Of a stretch of 64,000 nucleotides of DNA, positions 8,310 to 17,055 are shown in pieces. The translations under genes were made by a program, and so were the position numbers. The stretch's first letter is position 1; every line of letters begins with the position of its first letter. The notes below the pieces were generated by a model. That model searched no databases and had not been told where the DNA came from. It saw only the letters and a list, made by a program, of their open reading frames with translations. Location of the stretch: assembly GCA_013823985.1 (NCBI GenBank), contig PNNB01000079.1, positions 1 through 64,000 of the forward strand, given 5' to 3'. The DNA is from Sphingopyxis sp. (GTDB lineage Bacteria; Pseudomonadota; Alphaproteobacteria; Sphingomonadales; Sphingomonadaceae).

Positions 8310-9509
8310 ATGACCGACCTGTTTTCCAAATTCGATGCACTTATTGCGCAGCGCGAAGGCTTGCTGGCGACCGGCGTGAAAGATCCCTTCAGCCTTGTTA
8401 TGGAGGAAGTGAAGTCACCGACCGTTGCTGTATGCAATGGGAAGGAAACCATTTTGCTCGGCACATATAACTATATGGGCATGACGTTTGACGATGATGT
8501 AATCGCGGCGGGTAAAAAGGCTCTGGACGAATTTGGCGCAGGCACCACGGGTAGCCGCGTTCTGAACGGCACCTTTCAGGGACATAAAGAGTGCGAAGAT
8601 GCACTCAAAGAATTTTATGACATGAAGCATGCTATGGTGTTCTCCACGGGCTACCAAGCCAATCTGGGAATCATCAGCACGATCGCCGGCAAGGGCGACT
8701 ATATCATCCTCGATATCGACAGCCATGCGTCCATTTATGACGGTTGCAAAATGGGCGATGCCGAGATTGTTGCGTTCCGCCATAACGATGTCGAAGCACT
8801 GGAAAAGCGTTTGAAACGGCTTCCGGCAGAGGCTGGTAAGCTGGTCGTATTAGAGGGCGTTTACTCCATGCTGGGAGATGTTGCCCCGTTGAAAGAAATG
8901 ATCCGCGTATCCAAAGAAGCGGGTGCGATGGTACTGGTGGATGAAGCGCACTCAATGGGCTTTATCGGCGAAAATGGTCGCGGTGTTGCTGAGGAGCAGG
9001 GCGTTCTCGATGATGTTGATTTCGTCATCGGAACTTTCAGCAAGAGCGTCGGTACAGTCGGAGGCTTCTGCGTTTCAAACCATCCGAAGTTTGAAATCAT
9101 GCGGCTTGTGTGCCGTCCGTATGTTTTTACGGCCTCCTTGCCGCCTGCTGTTGTGGCCTGCTCGGCGACTAGTATTCGTAAGTTGATGCACAATAGTAAC
9201 AAGCGGGCGCATCTTTGGGAAAACTCCAAGACGTTGCACAAAGGCTTGCGCGATCTCGGTTTCCAATTGGGGACACCCGAGGCACAAAGTGCAATTATTG
9301 CCGTGATCATGCCCGATCTCGAAAAAGGCGCAGCGATGTGGGAAGCGCTTTTGGCGAATGGTCTTTACGTGAACCTCGCCCGTCCTCCCGCGACACCCGC
9401 CGGTATGACCTTATTGCGGTGTTCGCTCTGTGCAGAGCATACTAGCGAACAGGTTTCGGACATTCTCGACCGTTTTGAGCGGGCCGGGAAAGCCGTGGGA
9501 ATCATCTGA
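8310..9509 (+). CDS. spt: Serine palmitoyltransferase
   Basis: 399 residues, an alpha-oxoamine synthase of fold-type I. Condenses L-serine with a long-chain acyl thioester to 3-ketosphinganine, the committed step of sphingolipid synthesis. PLP-site features: His139 in DSHAS stacks on the cofactor, Asp211 and His214 sit in DEAHSMG, and Lys245 in GTFSKSVGTVGGF forms the internal aldimine. TGSRVLNGT is also typical. Bacterial SPT is a soluble homodimer of about this size. Related 8-amino-7-oxononanoate or aminoketobutyrate ligases are possible, but the adjacent ACP and ceramide genes favour SPT strongly. Confidence 0.93.
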   Translation: MTDLFSKFDALIAQREGLLATGVKDPFSLVMEEVKSPTVAVCNGKETILLGTYNYMGMTFDDDVIAAGKKALDEFGAGTTGSRVLNGTFQGHKECEDALKEFYDMKHAMVFSTGYQANLGIISTIAGKGDYIILDIDSHASIYDGCKMGDAEIVAFRHNDVEALEKRLKRLPAEAGKLVVLEGVYSMLGDVAPLKEMIRVSKEAGAMVLVDEAHSMGFIGENGRGVAEEQGVLDDVDFVIGTFSKSVGTVGGFCVSNHPKFEIMRLVCRPYVFTASLPPAVVACSATSIRKLMHNSNKRAHLWENSKTLHKGLRDLGFQLGTPEAQSAIIAVIMPDLEKGAAMWEALLANGLYVNLARPPATPAGMTLLRCSLCAEHTSEQVSDILDRFERAGKAVGII

Positions 9510-9519
9510 TCGTCCGGCC

Positions 9520-10173
9520 ATGACCAGACTTGACCGAAACGCCCGTTTATTGGCGGTCGGGTTTGCGGCGATGGCTGGCATGGTTGATGCCATAGGGTTC
9601 TTGTCCAGCGGCGGCTTTTTCCTCTCGTTTATGAGCGGCAATTCCACACGCTTGAGCGTCGGAATTGCAGAAGGCGCTCCATATGTTGCGGTCGTAGCAT
9701 TGCTGCTTATCAGCTTTGTGATGGGTGTAATGGGCGGTTCGTTGATTGGCCGAAACGGTGTGCTTGCTGCCGCACGGCGTCAATCGCTGATCCTTGCCAT
9801 CATGTCCGGCCTGTTGTTCGTGGCGCCGATGTTGGCGGCGCATGGTCAATTACTGCCATGTCTGTGCTTGGCGGCATTTTGCATGGGGGCCGAGAACACT
9901 TTGTTTGAACGGGATGGTGCGGTGTCTTTCGGATTGACTTATATGACCGGCGCTCTGGTGAAGATTGGGCAGGGGCTTGCAACGCTGCTCAGCGGAGGCG
10001 AGCGGTTGGTGTGGGTGCCCTATCTGATTTTATGGCTCGGCTTGGTGAGCGGGGCTGCGATCGGTGCTACTTTGTTCAACGCGTTCGGGATCGCAAGTTT
10101 ATGGCTCCCTGCCGCCCTTGCTGCATGTTTTGCCATGGCGCTGCTCCTAGCCGAGCGGGTAGCACGGCGTTAG
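9520..10173 (+). CDS. DUF1275 (YoaK-type) membrane protein
   Basis: 217 residues with about six hydrophobic helices. AAMAGMVDAIGFLSSGGFFLSFMSGNSTRL near the N-terminus is the DUF1275 signature, followed later by FGLTYMTGALVKIGQGLATLL. Function unknown; the family is widespread and annotated only as a putative inner-membrane protein. It starts 10 bp after spt and so may be cotranscribed. The start at 9520 was taken because the upstream in-frame extension lies inside spt. Its stop shares bases with the convergent next gene. Confidence 0.85.
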   Translation: MTRLDRNARLLAVGFAAMAGMVDAIGFLSSGGFFLSFMSGNSTRLSVGIAEGAPYVAVVALLLISFVMGVMGGSLIGRNGVLAAARRQSLILAIMSGLLFVAPMLAAHGQLLPCLCLAAFCMGAENTLFERDGAVSFGLTYMTGALVKIGQGLATLLSGGERLVWVPYLILWLGLVSGAAIGATLFNAFGIASLWLPAALAACFAMALLLAERVARR

Positions 10174-11093
10174 CGGACCGCGCCTTTTGCCAGTAACTTA
10201 GGCACCAGAAACAGTGCCGCGACCAAAGGCCAGCGCCGCTGCCATGGCTTGATTTCGATCTGGGTTCCGGCGTGTCGGTTAATTTTCCAAGCGAGATAAT
10301 CGATTCCGCCTGCATAGGTGAAGGCCGCTTTGGCGAGGCGGGCGATGGTGAGCAGCTTGCCATTGCGGCGCAGCGCGGGCCAGCGGTTACGTTCTTGCAG
10401 GATGCGGCGCTGGGGATCGGGTAGGATGTGGACTTTCTCGCCGCGCAGTTCGTTGGCGATGGGGGTGTGCGGCAGGGCTGCCTTGCCGATGCGGATGTAG
10501 CGGTCCGGGTCGAACTCCACCACCGATGCCGGGCGGTCGTTGCGTTCGGCGCGCAGTTCGGCGTCGTAGGTCATCCGGAAGCCTGTTTGCCATAAGTCCA
10601 GCACATCAACCTCCCGCTCGGTGAAGGCGAGGGCGGCATTTAGGAGGGTGGGGGCGGCGCCGGAAATGGCGGTGGCGACGGTGGTGCGGGCGGCGTCGTT
10701 GGCGGCCCAAACAAGACGGGCGGGCTGGGCAAATCGGGCCCAAACTGACGCGGCTGATGCTTCAGTTCGGTTCAAATTATGGAAGTCTTCCTCGCTCAGA
10801 ACTGCAACTTTTGCCACTAACCCATTGTATTCAAATGGAAATACGTTCGGAGGCAGCCGCTTGTTCCATTTAACGAGCCATTTTTGCGAATAGGCCGATT
10901 CATAGTCCGAAACGATCAGGTAAAAATCGAGCATCTGCCCTTCCAACTGTGCGCTGCGCAGGCAGGATCCGTAGAAGAGAACGGCACGGGCGGCGTCGGG
11001 ATATTGCGCGGCGATATGCGCAGCGAAGGCCTGCACTTCGGGAAGCGCAGGAACCGCCAATTCGTCGGCAACAAGTTGGGTAAGCGAGGGCAT
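10170..11093 (-). CDS. Nucleotidyltransferase-like protein in sphingolipid locus
   Basis: 307 residues. Residues 37-62 (VLFYGSCLRSAQLEGQMLDFYLIV) resemble the GS-x(10-12)-D-x-D metal site of polymerase-beta-type nucleotidyltransferases, although the second Asp of the pair appears replaced (DFYLI). The C-terminus is basic with a hydrophobic stretch (WPLVAALFLVPKLLAKGAV), consistent with membrane association. Last gene of a minus-strand operon after DUF2141 and a lipid kinase, with an 18-bp gap. A role in headgroup attachment to a sphingolipid or phospholipid is inference; no biochemical activity can be assigned from sequence alone. Confidence 0.6.
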   Translation of the reverse strand: MPSLTQLVADELAVPALPEVQAFAAHIAAQYPDAARAVLFYGSCLRSAQLEGQMLDFYLIVSDYESAYSQKWLVKWNKRLPPNVFPFEYNGLVAKVAVLSEEDFHNLNRTEASAASVWARFAQPARLVWAANDAARTTVATAISGAAPTLLNAALAFTEREVDVLDLWQTGFRMTYDAELRAERNDRPASVVEFDPDRYIRIGKAALPHTPIANELRGEKVHILPDPQRRILQERNRWPALRRNGKLLTIARLAKAAFTYAGGIDYLAWKINRHAGTQIEIKPWQRRWPLVAALFLVPKLLAKGAVR

Positions 11094-11111
11094 GAAGCGG
11101 TGTCGCGGGCG

Positions 11112-12080
11112 TTACGCGGCCAGCTTCAAAAAAGGAACCGGCGGTGTCGAGCGCAAGACAATCGGGCTGCCCTTGCTGGCAACAAAGACTTCGCCATCCA
11201 GAACAACGCTGCTTTTTTCGCTGTCGATGCGGATGGTGTCGCCTTCCTGAAAATGCACGCCGTCCATAGTCCGCTGCCCCAATTTGCCGCGCAACGACGC
11301 CGAGATCATCTTCAGCATCGACCAGGGCCGCTGGTCCACCGCGAGAAATTTCATCAGCCCCTTACGGGCGCCACCGGCCTGCGCCCCGAGCAGAAGCTTG
11401 TCGAGCGTCGTGACAATCAGAACAGAGAATATACCCTGCAACTCGCCTTGGCGGATGAAGGATACGCTGATGGGTTTTGCGCGTGCCGGAAGGAAGCTGA
11501 CCTTCATTTCGAAGATGGTCGAAACCAGCACCGCGATGGCGGCCAGAAAATGGCTCAGACCATTGGGCAAGCCGAGCGGATAGATTTTATTCCGGCAGTA
11601 GAGGATCGTTTCGGCGAGCCCCGCCCCGCCCAAGAACATGCCCAGCACAGGCCGTGCGCCTTCGCTGCCGTCGCTCAAGGCAATCAGTTCACGCACGACA
11701 ATATGGTCCGTCAAATCGCCCTTGGCGACCTCGACGATCCGTTCCAGCGCCACAAGCGGGTCGCCTTCCGCACCGAGATCGAGAGCGATCAGATTGGTCT
11801 TGCCATTGGGCAATACAGCAACTGGCGGTGGCGAGCCTTCGAAATGCCCGCCATGGTAAAGCTCGGTCAAGGCGGATTGGACCGTGCCGTCCCCGCCGTT
11901 CACGACCAGCACCTTTGGCTTGACCCGCGCGATCATCTCCAGAGCCTTGGCGATCTGGCCGATCTCTTCCACTTCATAATGGAAGATATCGGGGTTCTTC
12001 GCGCAATAAGACCGAACCATCGGCAGCAGCGACCTGTTGCCGGTTGAATTGGGGTTCGAAAGGAGCGCGACTAGGGCCAA
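11112..12080 (-). CDS. Diacylglycerol/sphingosine kinase-family lipid kinase, candidate ceramide kinase
   Basis: 322 residues. The catalytic domain has the ATP-binding GGDGT at residues 62-66, AVLPNGKTNLIALDLG (counterpart of PxGTxNxxA) and the C-terminal DGE (in VVLDGEVF) of the DAGK/LCB5 superfamily. In Caulobacter a kinase of this family in the sphingolipid locus (CpgB) phosphorylates ceramide; the shared neighbourhood suggests the same here. Diacylglycerol or undecaprenol-type lipids remain possible substrates. It lies 11 bp after DUF2141 and 18 bp before the nucleotidyltransferase-like gene. The PNGKTN motif has Lys where Gly is usual. Confidence 0.78.
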   Translation of the reverse strand: MALVALLSNPNSTGNRSLLPMVRSYCAKNPDIFHYEVEEIGQIAKALEMIARVKPKVLVVNGGDGTVQSALTELYHGGHFEGSPPPVAVLPNGKTNLIALDLGAEGDPLVALERIVEVAKGDLTDHIVVRELIALSDGSEGARPVLGMFLGGAGLAETILYCRNKIYPLGLPNGLSHFLAAIAVLVSTIFEMKVSFLPARAKPISVSFIRQGELQGIFSVLIVTTLDKLLLGAQAGGARKGLMKFLAVDQRPWSMLKMISASLRGKLGQRTMDGVHFQEGDTIRIDSEKSSVVLDGEVFVASKGSPIVLRSTPPVPFLKLAA

Positions 12081-12090
12081 ATATTTTCCG

Positions 12091-12567
12091 TTACATATAT
12101 TTCAGGTTGATTGTGATTTGCGTCACACCGGGGCCTGCCTGGAAAGCGACTTTGCTCAACGACGGCTTGCCTAGGTTCAGAATGTTGATGCTGGGGTTGT
12201 TCGAGAACCCGCCGCCATCGCTGCTGATGTCGGTCTTGCCATTGCCGTTGCGGTCATGGCGGACCGCAATGCCGTAGCGCCCTTCCGCCGGGATAGGAAC
12301 GCAGAAGCTCATCGTGCCGGCGCTCGCCCGGCTTTCCAGACGGTGCAGCCAGCGCCCTTTGGCGAGCCAGGCACCACCGGTTGCGGGATAGGATTGGACG
12401 CGGACTTTGCCTGCGGATTCTTTCACGCCGCGCACACTAACAAGCACCGCCGGACCTTTGCCCGACGCACAACGCGACATATCGTTAGCGATTTCCTGTC
12501 CGGCAACAGCCGTTCCCGACCCCAGGGCCAAGGCAGAAATCGCAAAAAGGACAACATACTTCTTCAT
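12091..12567 (-). CDS. Secreted DUF2141 protein
   Basis: 158 residues with an N-terminal signal peptide (MKKYVVLFAISALALGSGTA, cleavage probably after VAG). The body fits DUF2141, a small beta-rich periplasmic domain, with RYGIAVRHDRNGNGKTD, a calcium-loop-like stretch, and a C-terminal GVTQITINLKYM. The ATG at 12567 is preferred over the adjacent one at 12570 because the AGGAG ribosome site is then 7 nt away. First gene of the operon with the lipid kinase and divergent from lptF across 126 bp, which should hold both promoters. Confidence 0.8.
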   Translation of the reverse strand: MKKYVVLFAISALALGSGTAVAGQEIANDMSRCASGKGPAVLVSVRGVKESAGKVRVQSYPATGGAWLAKGRWLHRLESRASAGTMSFCVPIPAEGRYGIAVRHDRNGNGKTDISSDGGGFSNNPSINILNLGKPSLSKVAFQAGPGVTQITINLKYM

Positions 12568-12693
12568 CATGAAACTCCTGGAACAGTATTTCCGGCGATT
12601 TTGCTTTACGCACGCCATCGATATTGCCCCTGAACCTGATAGCGTCTATCGGGTGAGTTTGCGGCCAAATTAGGGTAACAGGGCGACCATAAG

Positions 12694-13926
12694 TTGAAAT
12701 TTATTACCGCCACTGACCGCTACATCTTCCGGCTCGTGATGTTGCCCCTTCTTGGCACACTGGCAATCGCCGCTTCGTTGCTGCTGCTGGAAAAGATGTT
12801 GAGCCTTTTCGATTTTGTTGCCGCCGAAGGTGGGCCGGTCAGTGTCGTCTGGCGGATGCTGGCAAATCTCATCCCTGAATATCTGTCGCTCGGCATTCCG
12901 ATCGGTCTTTTATTGGGTATCTTGTTGGCGTTCCGAAGGCTTGCAACCTCTTCAGAACTCGACATTTTTCGTGCCGTAGGGATGAGCTATTTCCGGCTGT
13001 TGCGCGTTCCTTTTCTCTTCGCCATCGGTCTTGCGATTGTCAATTTTGCCATCGTCGGGTTCATCCAACCGAGCGCGCGATATCTGTATGAAGAGCTGCG
13101 CTTCGAACTGCGTTCCGGCGCCTTTGGTGCGAAGGTGCGCGTGGGCGAATTTAACAATGTGGGCGAAAATTTGACCGTCCGCATCGAAGAAAGCCGCGAT
13201 AACGGAAACCGGCTGAGCGGCATGTTCGTCTATGCCGAAAGCAAAAATGGGCAGTCGATTGCTGTTTCGGCCGAGAAAGGCCAGTTTTTGCGTACCGATG
13301 ATCCGGACACTATTTTATTGCGGCTGGAAAAAGGCACCTTGGTCCACGACGCACGCAATTACAAAACGCCCCGTGTCCTGAGTTTCACGAGCCACGATGT
13401 GCCGATTCCATTGCCCAGCATCGAAAACTTCCGCGCCCGTGGCGGGAAAGACAGGGAATATAGCATAACCGAACTGGTCAAGATCGGCGGCGATGCCCAA
13501 AAGCCCGCGGTCGAACGGAACAAGGCATGGGCCAATTTCCATTTCCGCCTTGTCGAAGTGGCGATGATGCTGCTGCTGCCATTTCTGGCGTTGGCGCTCG
13601 CAATCCCTCCTAAGCGGTCGACCTCGGCGCTGGGTGTATTTTTGTCGATTGTGATGGTGGTGACGTATCACAAGATAAATGAATATGCCGAAGGCATCGG
13701 GGGAATGGGCGTCGTCGACCCGTTCATCGCCTTATGGTTGCCCTTCCTGCTTTTTGCTGGTCTGATTCTCTGGATGTATCACGTCATCGCCCATATTCCC
13801 GGCGGCCAACCAATCGGCGCGCTGGAAGTCTTTGCCAGCAAGGTGGGCAAGGCTATTCGCAAGACCTTCCGTTTTGGCCGTAAATCGCGACTTGCCACGA
13901 TTGGCATGCCGGAAGCGGAGTCCTAG
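12694..13926 (+). CDS. lptF: LptF/LptG-family permease (LptF)
   Basis: 410 residues. Inner-membrane subunit of the Lpt-type ABC exporter that extracts a glycolipid from the inner membrane and passes it to a periplasmic bridge. Three N-terminal helices (RLVMLPLLGTLAIAASLLLL onward), a soluble beta-jellyroll domain in the middle (about 130-275) and three C-terminal helices match the family layout. It begins with TTG; the next ATG would cut the first helix. Followed 3 bp later by lptG and then by a ceramide synthase. In LPS-lacking sphingomonads the cargo may be glycosphingolipid (inference). Confidence 0.88.
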   Translation: MKFITATDRYIFRLVMLPLLGTLAIAASLLLLEKMLSLFDFVAAEGGPVSVVWRMLANLIPEYLSLGIPIGLLLGILLAFRRLATSSELDIFRAVGMSYFRLLRVPFLFAIGLAIVNFAIVGFIQPSARYLYEELRFELRSGAFGAKVRVGEFNNVGENLTVRIEESRDNGNRLSGMFVYAESKNGQSIAVSAEKGQFLRTDDPDTILLRLEKGTLVHDARNYKTPRVLSFTSHDVPIPLPSIENFRARGGKDREYSITELVKIGGDAQKPAVERNKAWANFHFRLVEVAMMLLLPFLALALAIPPKRSTSALGVFLSIVMVVTYHKINEYAEGIGGMGVVDPFIALWLPFLLFAGLILWMYHVIAHIPGGQPIGALEVFASKVGKAIRKTFRFGRKSRLATIGMPEAES

Positions 13927-13929
13927 CGC

Positions 13930-15018
13930 ATGCATTTTTTCCCTTCGCGCAACATCACCTTGTATATGGCGAAGCTGTTCGTCGTGCGCAGCTTTGCTGT
14001 GCTGGCTATGCTGGTCCTGATTTTGATGACGCTCGATCTTTTGGGGGAAAGCGGAAAGATTTTGTCCGTTCCCGGAAATGATCAGGGCGATGTGCTGCGC
14101 TATATCTCAATGCGGGCGCCCCAGATTATCGCCCGCTTTCTGCCCTTTTCGGTATTGCTGGGTACCTTGATTGCCTTCGCCACGCTTAGCCAGAATAGCG
14201 AAGTGATTGCCATGAAGGCTGCGGGCCTGTCGGCGCACCAGATTCTCGCGCCGATGTTCGTGGCAAGCCTCGCGGTTGCCGGGCTGTCCTTTACCTTCAA
14301 CGATCTCGTCGTGGCGCCCAATACGGCGCGGCTGAAAGTTTGGCAGGCGGAAGATTATGGCCCGGTTCCGGTCGACACCGGTGTGAAAACCAATGTCTGG
14401 GTTCGCGAAGGACAGGATCTGATTCAGGCGGGCACGGTTACCGGTTCGGGTGAAGCGACACGCCTTGGCAATGTCAGCCTGTATCTTCGCTCAAATGGCA
14501 GTCTGCGTCAGGTCATCAAAGCGCGTGAAGCGCGTTACAGCGGACAGGCTTGGGAGTTGGTCGACGTTAGCTCGTTCGACGTTGCTACGACCGAAGAAAC
14601 CAAATTTCCGAAATTGACCGTTGGCCAGAATATCACGCCGGACCGGTTCAACTATATCAAAGTCGATGGCGACAGTCTGGGCTTTTTCCCGCTGATGGGC
14701 GCGATACAGGATTTGAAGGCGGCCGGCCGACGGACCGATAATCTGGAGGGTATCCTCTGGCACAAATTGTCGGGGCCCTTGTCGACGCTGCTGATGCCTC
14801 TCTTGGGTGCCGTTGCCGCCTTTGGCCTTGCGCGGTCCGGGGCATTGTTCCTGCGTGCCGTTATCGGCATGGCCCTGGGTTTTGCCTATTTCGTCGCCGA
14901 CAACTTCGCGCTTGCGATGGGGAATCTCGGCGCCTACCCGCCGTGGATTGCAGCATGGGGTCCCTTTTTGCTGTTCTTGTTGATCGGCGAAACGGTCCTT
15001 GTCCGAACCGAAGAATGA
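13930..15018 (+). CDS. lptG: LptF/LptG-family permease (LptG)
   Basis: 362 residues, partner of LptF with the same 3-helix, jellyroll, 3-helix layout. The first helix is at about 18-38 (RSFAVLAMLVLILMTLDLL), then the family segment SVLLGTLIAFATLSQNSEVIAMKAAG, with Glu and Lys of the coupling helix, and C-terminal helices LLMPLLGAVAAFGLA onward. It begins 3 bp after lptF and stops 10 bp before the ceramide synthase, so the three are one transcription unit. The ATPase LptB and the bridge proteins LptA and LptC are not in this window. Confidence 0.88.
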   Translation: MHFFPSRNITLYMAKLFVVRSFAVLAMLVLILMTLDLLGESGKILSVPGNDQGDVLRYISMRAPQIIARFLPFSVLLGTLIAFATLSQNSEVIAMKAAGLSAHQILAPMFVASLAVAGLSFTFNDLVVAPNTARLKVWQAEDYGPVPVDTGVKTNVWVREGQDLIQAGTVTGSGEATRLGNVSLYLRSNGSLRQVIKAREARYSGQAWELVDVSSFDVATTEETKFPKLTVGQNITPDRFNYIKVDGDSLGFFPLMGAIQDLKAAGRRTDNLEGILWHKLSGPLSTLLMPLLGAVAAFGLARSGALFLRAVIGMALGFAYFVADNFALAMGNLGAYPPWIAAWGPFLLFLLIGETVLVRTEE

Positions 15019-15028
15019 GCGAAACCGA

Positions 15029-16180
15029 ATGAGCGATATTACGATCAGACCAGTCCTGACAAAGGCGGACCGCAAGGCCTTTGTCGACCTTCCCTTCCGT
15101 CTCTATGCCGACAACCGGAATTGGGTGCCGCCGCTGAAGGACGAAGTGCACGGGTTGATCACGCCGGGCAAAAACCCATGGTTCGAACATGGCGAAGCCG
15201 AGTTTTTTCTTGCGGAACGGGGCGGAAAAGTCGTTGGCCGTATTTCCGCCCATATCGACCATCTTGCGCTGAAACAGCCGCCGGAACAGGGCATGGGTCC
15301 CGGGTGCGGCAACTGGGGCATGTTCGAAGCGGAAGATGCTGCTGTCGCGGCCGCCTTGATCGCCCGTGCCGAAGACGCTTTGCGTGCCAAGGGTATGACA
15401 CGTTCGATGGGACCGATCAGCCTTGCCATGTGGGACGAACCGGGTTTGCTGGTCGAAGGGTTCGATCACCCACCGGTCGTCATGATGGGCTATAACAGTT
15501 CTGCCTATGCACCCTGGGTCGAAGCTGCCGGATATGCCGGTGTGCAGGATTTGCTGACTTATGATCTGCCCATCGACAAGGGATTGCCCGAACTCAGCAA
15601 TCGTATTGTCGCCATGGGCGAACGGTCGGACAAGATCCGCATCCGCCGCGTCGACAAAAGCCGCTTTGATGAGGAAGCAGCACTTTTGCTCAGCATCCTG
15701 AACGATGCGTGGAGCGACAATTGGGGCTTTGTGCCCTTTACGGATGCCGAAATTGCCTATGCCGGTAAAAAGCTGAAGCCGATTGTTTATGAAGATCTGA
15801 TCCGCGTAGCCGAAGTGGATGGCGAACCTGTCGCATTCATGATGACCATTCCGGACCTGAATGAAAAACTGAAGGACTTTGGCGGCAGCCTGTTTCCGTT
15901 CAATTGGGCCAAGCTGCTCTGGTGGCTGCGCAAGCCACAGGTAACTACGATGCGGGTGCCGTTGATGGGCGTGGTCAAAAAGCTGCAGTCGACCCGGATG
16001 GCCAGCCAATTGGCGTTGATGCTGGTCGAATATATCCGGCGCGATTCCGTGGCGAAATTCGGTGCGGTGCGCGGCGACTTTGGCTGGGTTCTCGCCAGCA
16101 ACGGTCCGATGAAATCGGTCGGCGAAGCGGTCGGCGGCACCGTCAACAAGGTCTACCGGATTTACCAAAAGGCGCTGTAA
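15029..16180 (+). CDS. GNAT-like N-acyltransferase, probable bacterial ceramide synthase
   Basis: 383 residues with GNAT-like elements: an early ligand-recognition stretch (RPVLTKADRKAFVDLPFRLY) and EAEFFLAERGGKVVGRISAH. The architecture and length match the Caulobacter protein CC_1154/CCNA_01212, which N-acylates the long-chain base during ceramide formation; that assignment is by recalled similarity and by linkage to spt, ACP and the reductase. Many genomes label this family only as N-acetyltransferase or, misleadingly, dATP pyrophosphohydrolase. Start at 15029; the nearer ATG at 15015 runs into a stop after five codons. Confidence 0.8.
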   Translation: MSDITIRPVLTKADRKAFVDLPFRLYADNRNWVPPLKDEVHGLITPGKNPWFEHGEAEFFLAERGGKVVGRISAHIDHLALKQPPEQGMGPGCGNWGMFEAEDAAVAAALIARAEDALRAKGMTRSMGPISLAMWDEPGLLVEGFDHPPVVMMGYNSSAYAPWVEAAGYAGVQDLLTYDLPIDKGLPELSNRIVAMGERSDKIRIRRVDKSRFDEEAALLLSILNDAWSDNWGFVPFTDAEIAYAGKKLKPIVYEDLIRVAEVDGEPVAFMMTIPDLNEKLKDFGGSLFPFNWAKLLWWLRKPQVTTMRVPLMGVVKKLQSTRMASQLALMLVEYIRRDSVAKFGAVRGDFGWVLASNGPMKSVGEAVGGTVNKVYRIYQKAL

Positions 16181-16234
16181 CAGATGGCAGGGGTGATGCG
16201 AAACCCCGCCGCACTGTGACCGAAGGGAATAACC

Positions 16235-16945
16235 ATGTGTGTGGTAGCGGTCGGATTGGGTGTACATCCCGAATGGCCTTTGCTGGTTGCCGGCAACAGG
16301 GATGAATATCATGCCCGCGCCTCTGCACCCTTAGGCGTCTGGCAGGATAATGCGGACATCATTGCGGGGCGTGATCTTGTGTCGGGCGGCACATGGATGG
16401 GCGTGTCGCAATCGGGCCGTTTCGCAGTCGTGACGAATATCCGCAACCCCGAAGGAGCTGACCCCGACAAACAGTCGCGTGGCGCGCTGGTCGCTGACTG
16501 GTTGGCCGATGGGACGCGGCCCGACGATCTGGGCGATTTCAATCCCTTCAACCTTATAGTGGGCGGCATGGCGTCAGCCGAATATTTTGCTAATCGGCCG
16601 TTACCGGTGCGGCGTGCTTTGGACCAAGGCATCGCGCTTTTCTCCAATGCCCCCGATGGTGAACCTTGGCCGCGCAAAGACAGGCTGCAGAATGCCTTTG
16701 CGGCATGGCTGGAAAATGGTGCGGGTCACCCGGATCAGATTTTCGATCTATTGGCCGATGAAACGGATGATGTTCCGGCGATGGAACGCACTTTTATCCG
16801 GAACCCGGTTTACGGAACCCGGTGCAGCACGCTTATTGCCGTCAACAAAAGCGGTGCGGGCTTCATTTCCGAACGACGGTTTGACGCGCAAGCTGTGCCG
16901 GCGGGCGAAACGCGCCTCGCCTTTGATTGGCCAGCCGCCGCGTAA
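16235..16945 (+). CDS. NRDE family (TANGO2-like) protein
   Basis: 236 residues starting MCVVAV, with the name-giving NRDE motif (VAGNRDEYHARASAPLGVW) at about 20-38, then GGTWMGVSQSGRFAVVTNIRNP and a late GTRCSTLIAVN. The conserved Cys2 suggests an N-terminal nucleophile-like fold. The eukaryotic relative TANGO2 is linked to Golgi organisation, lipid and heme handling; the bacterial role is unsettled. It lies 54 bp after the ceramide synthase and may be read from the same transcript. Confidence 0.85.
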   Translation: MCVVAVGLGVHPEWPLLVAGNRDEYHARASAPLGVWQDNADIIAGRDLVSGGTWMGVSQSGRFAVVTNIRNPEGADPDKQSRGALVADWLADGTRPDDLGDFNPFNLIVGGMASAEYFANRPLPVRRALDQGIALFSNAPDGEPWPRKDRLQNAFAAWLENGAGHPDQIFDLLADETDDVPAMERTFIRNPVYGTRCSTLIAVNKSGAGFISERRFDAQAVPAGETRLAFDWPAAA

Positions 16946-17055
16946 ACGCACAATTGGTGTTCGTCGTAATTGCAATCGATTCCCGCCGAAAGGAGAGGAA
17001 CGAAAGCGCGCGGGCTGCATTTTGGGACCTGTACAGGATATAAAAAGGACTCCCG

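Noticed and set aside
14861..16312. 483-codon open frame on the minus strand over the ceramide synthase
   Set aside because: Antisense of lptG end and the acyltransferase; His- and Arg-rich product typical of a shadow frame in GC-rich DNA.
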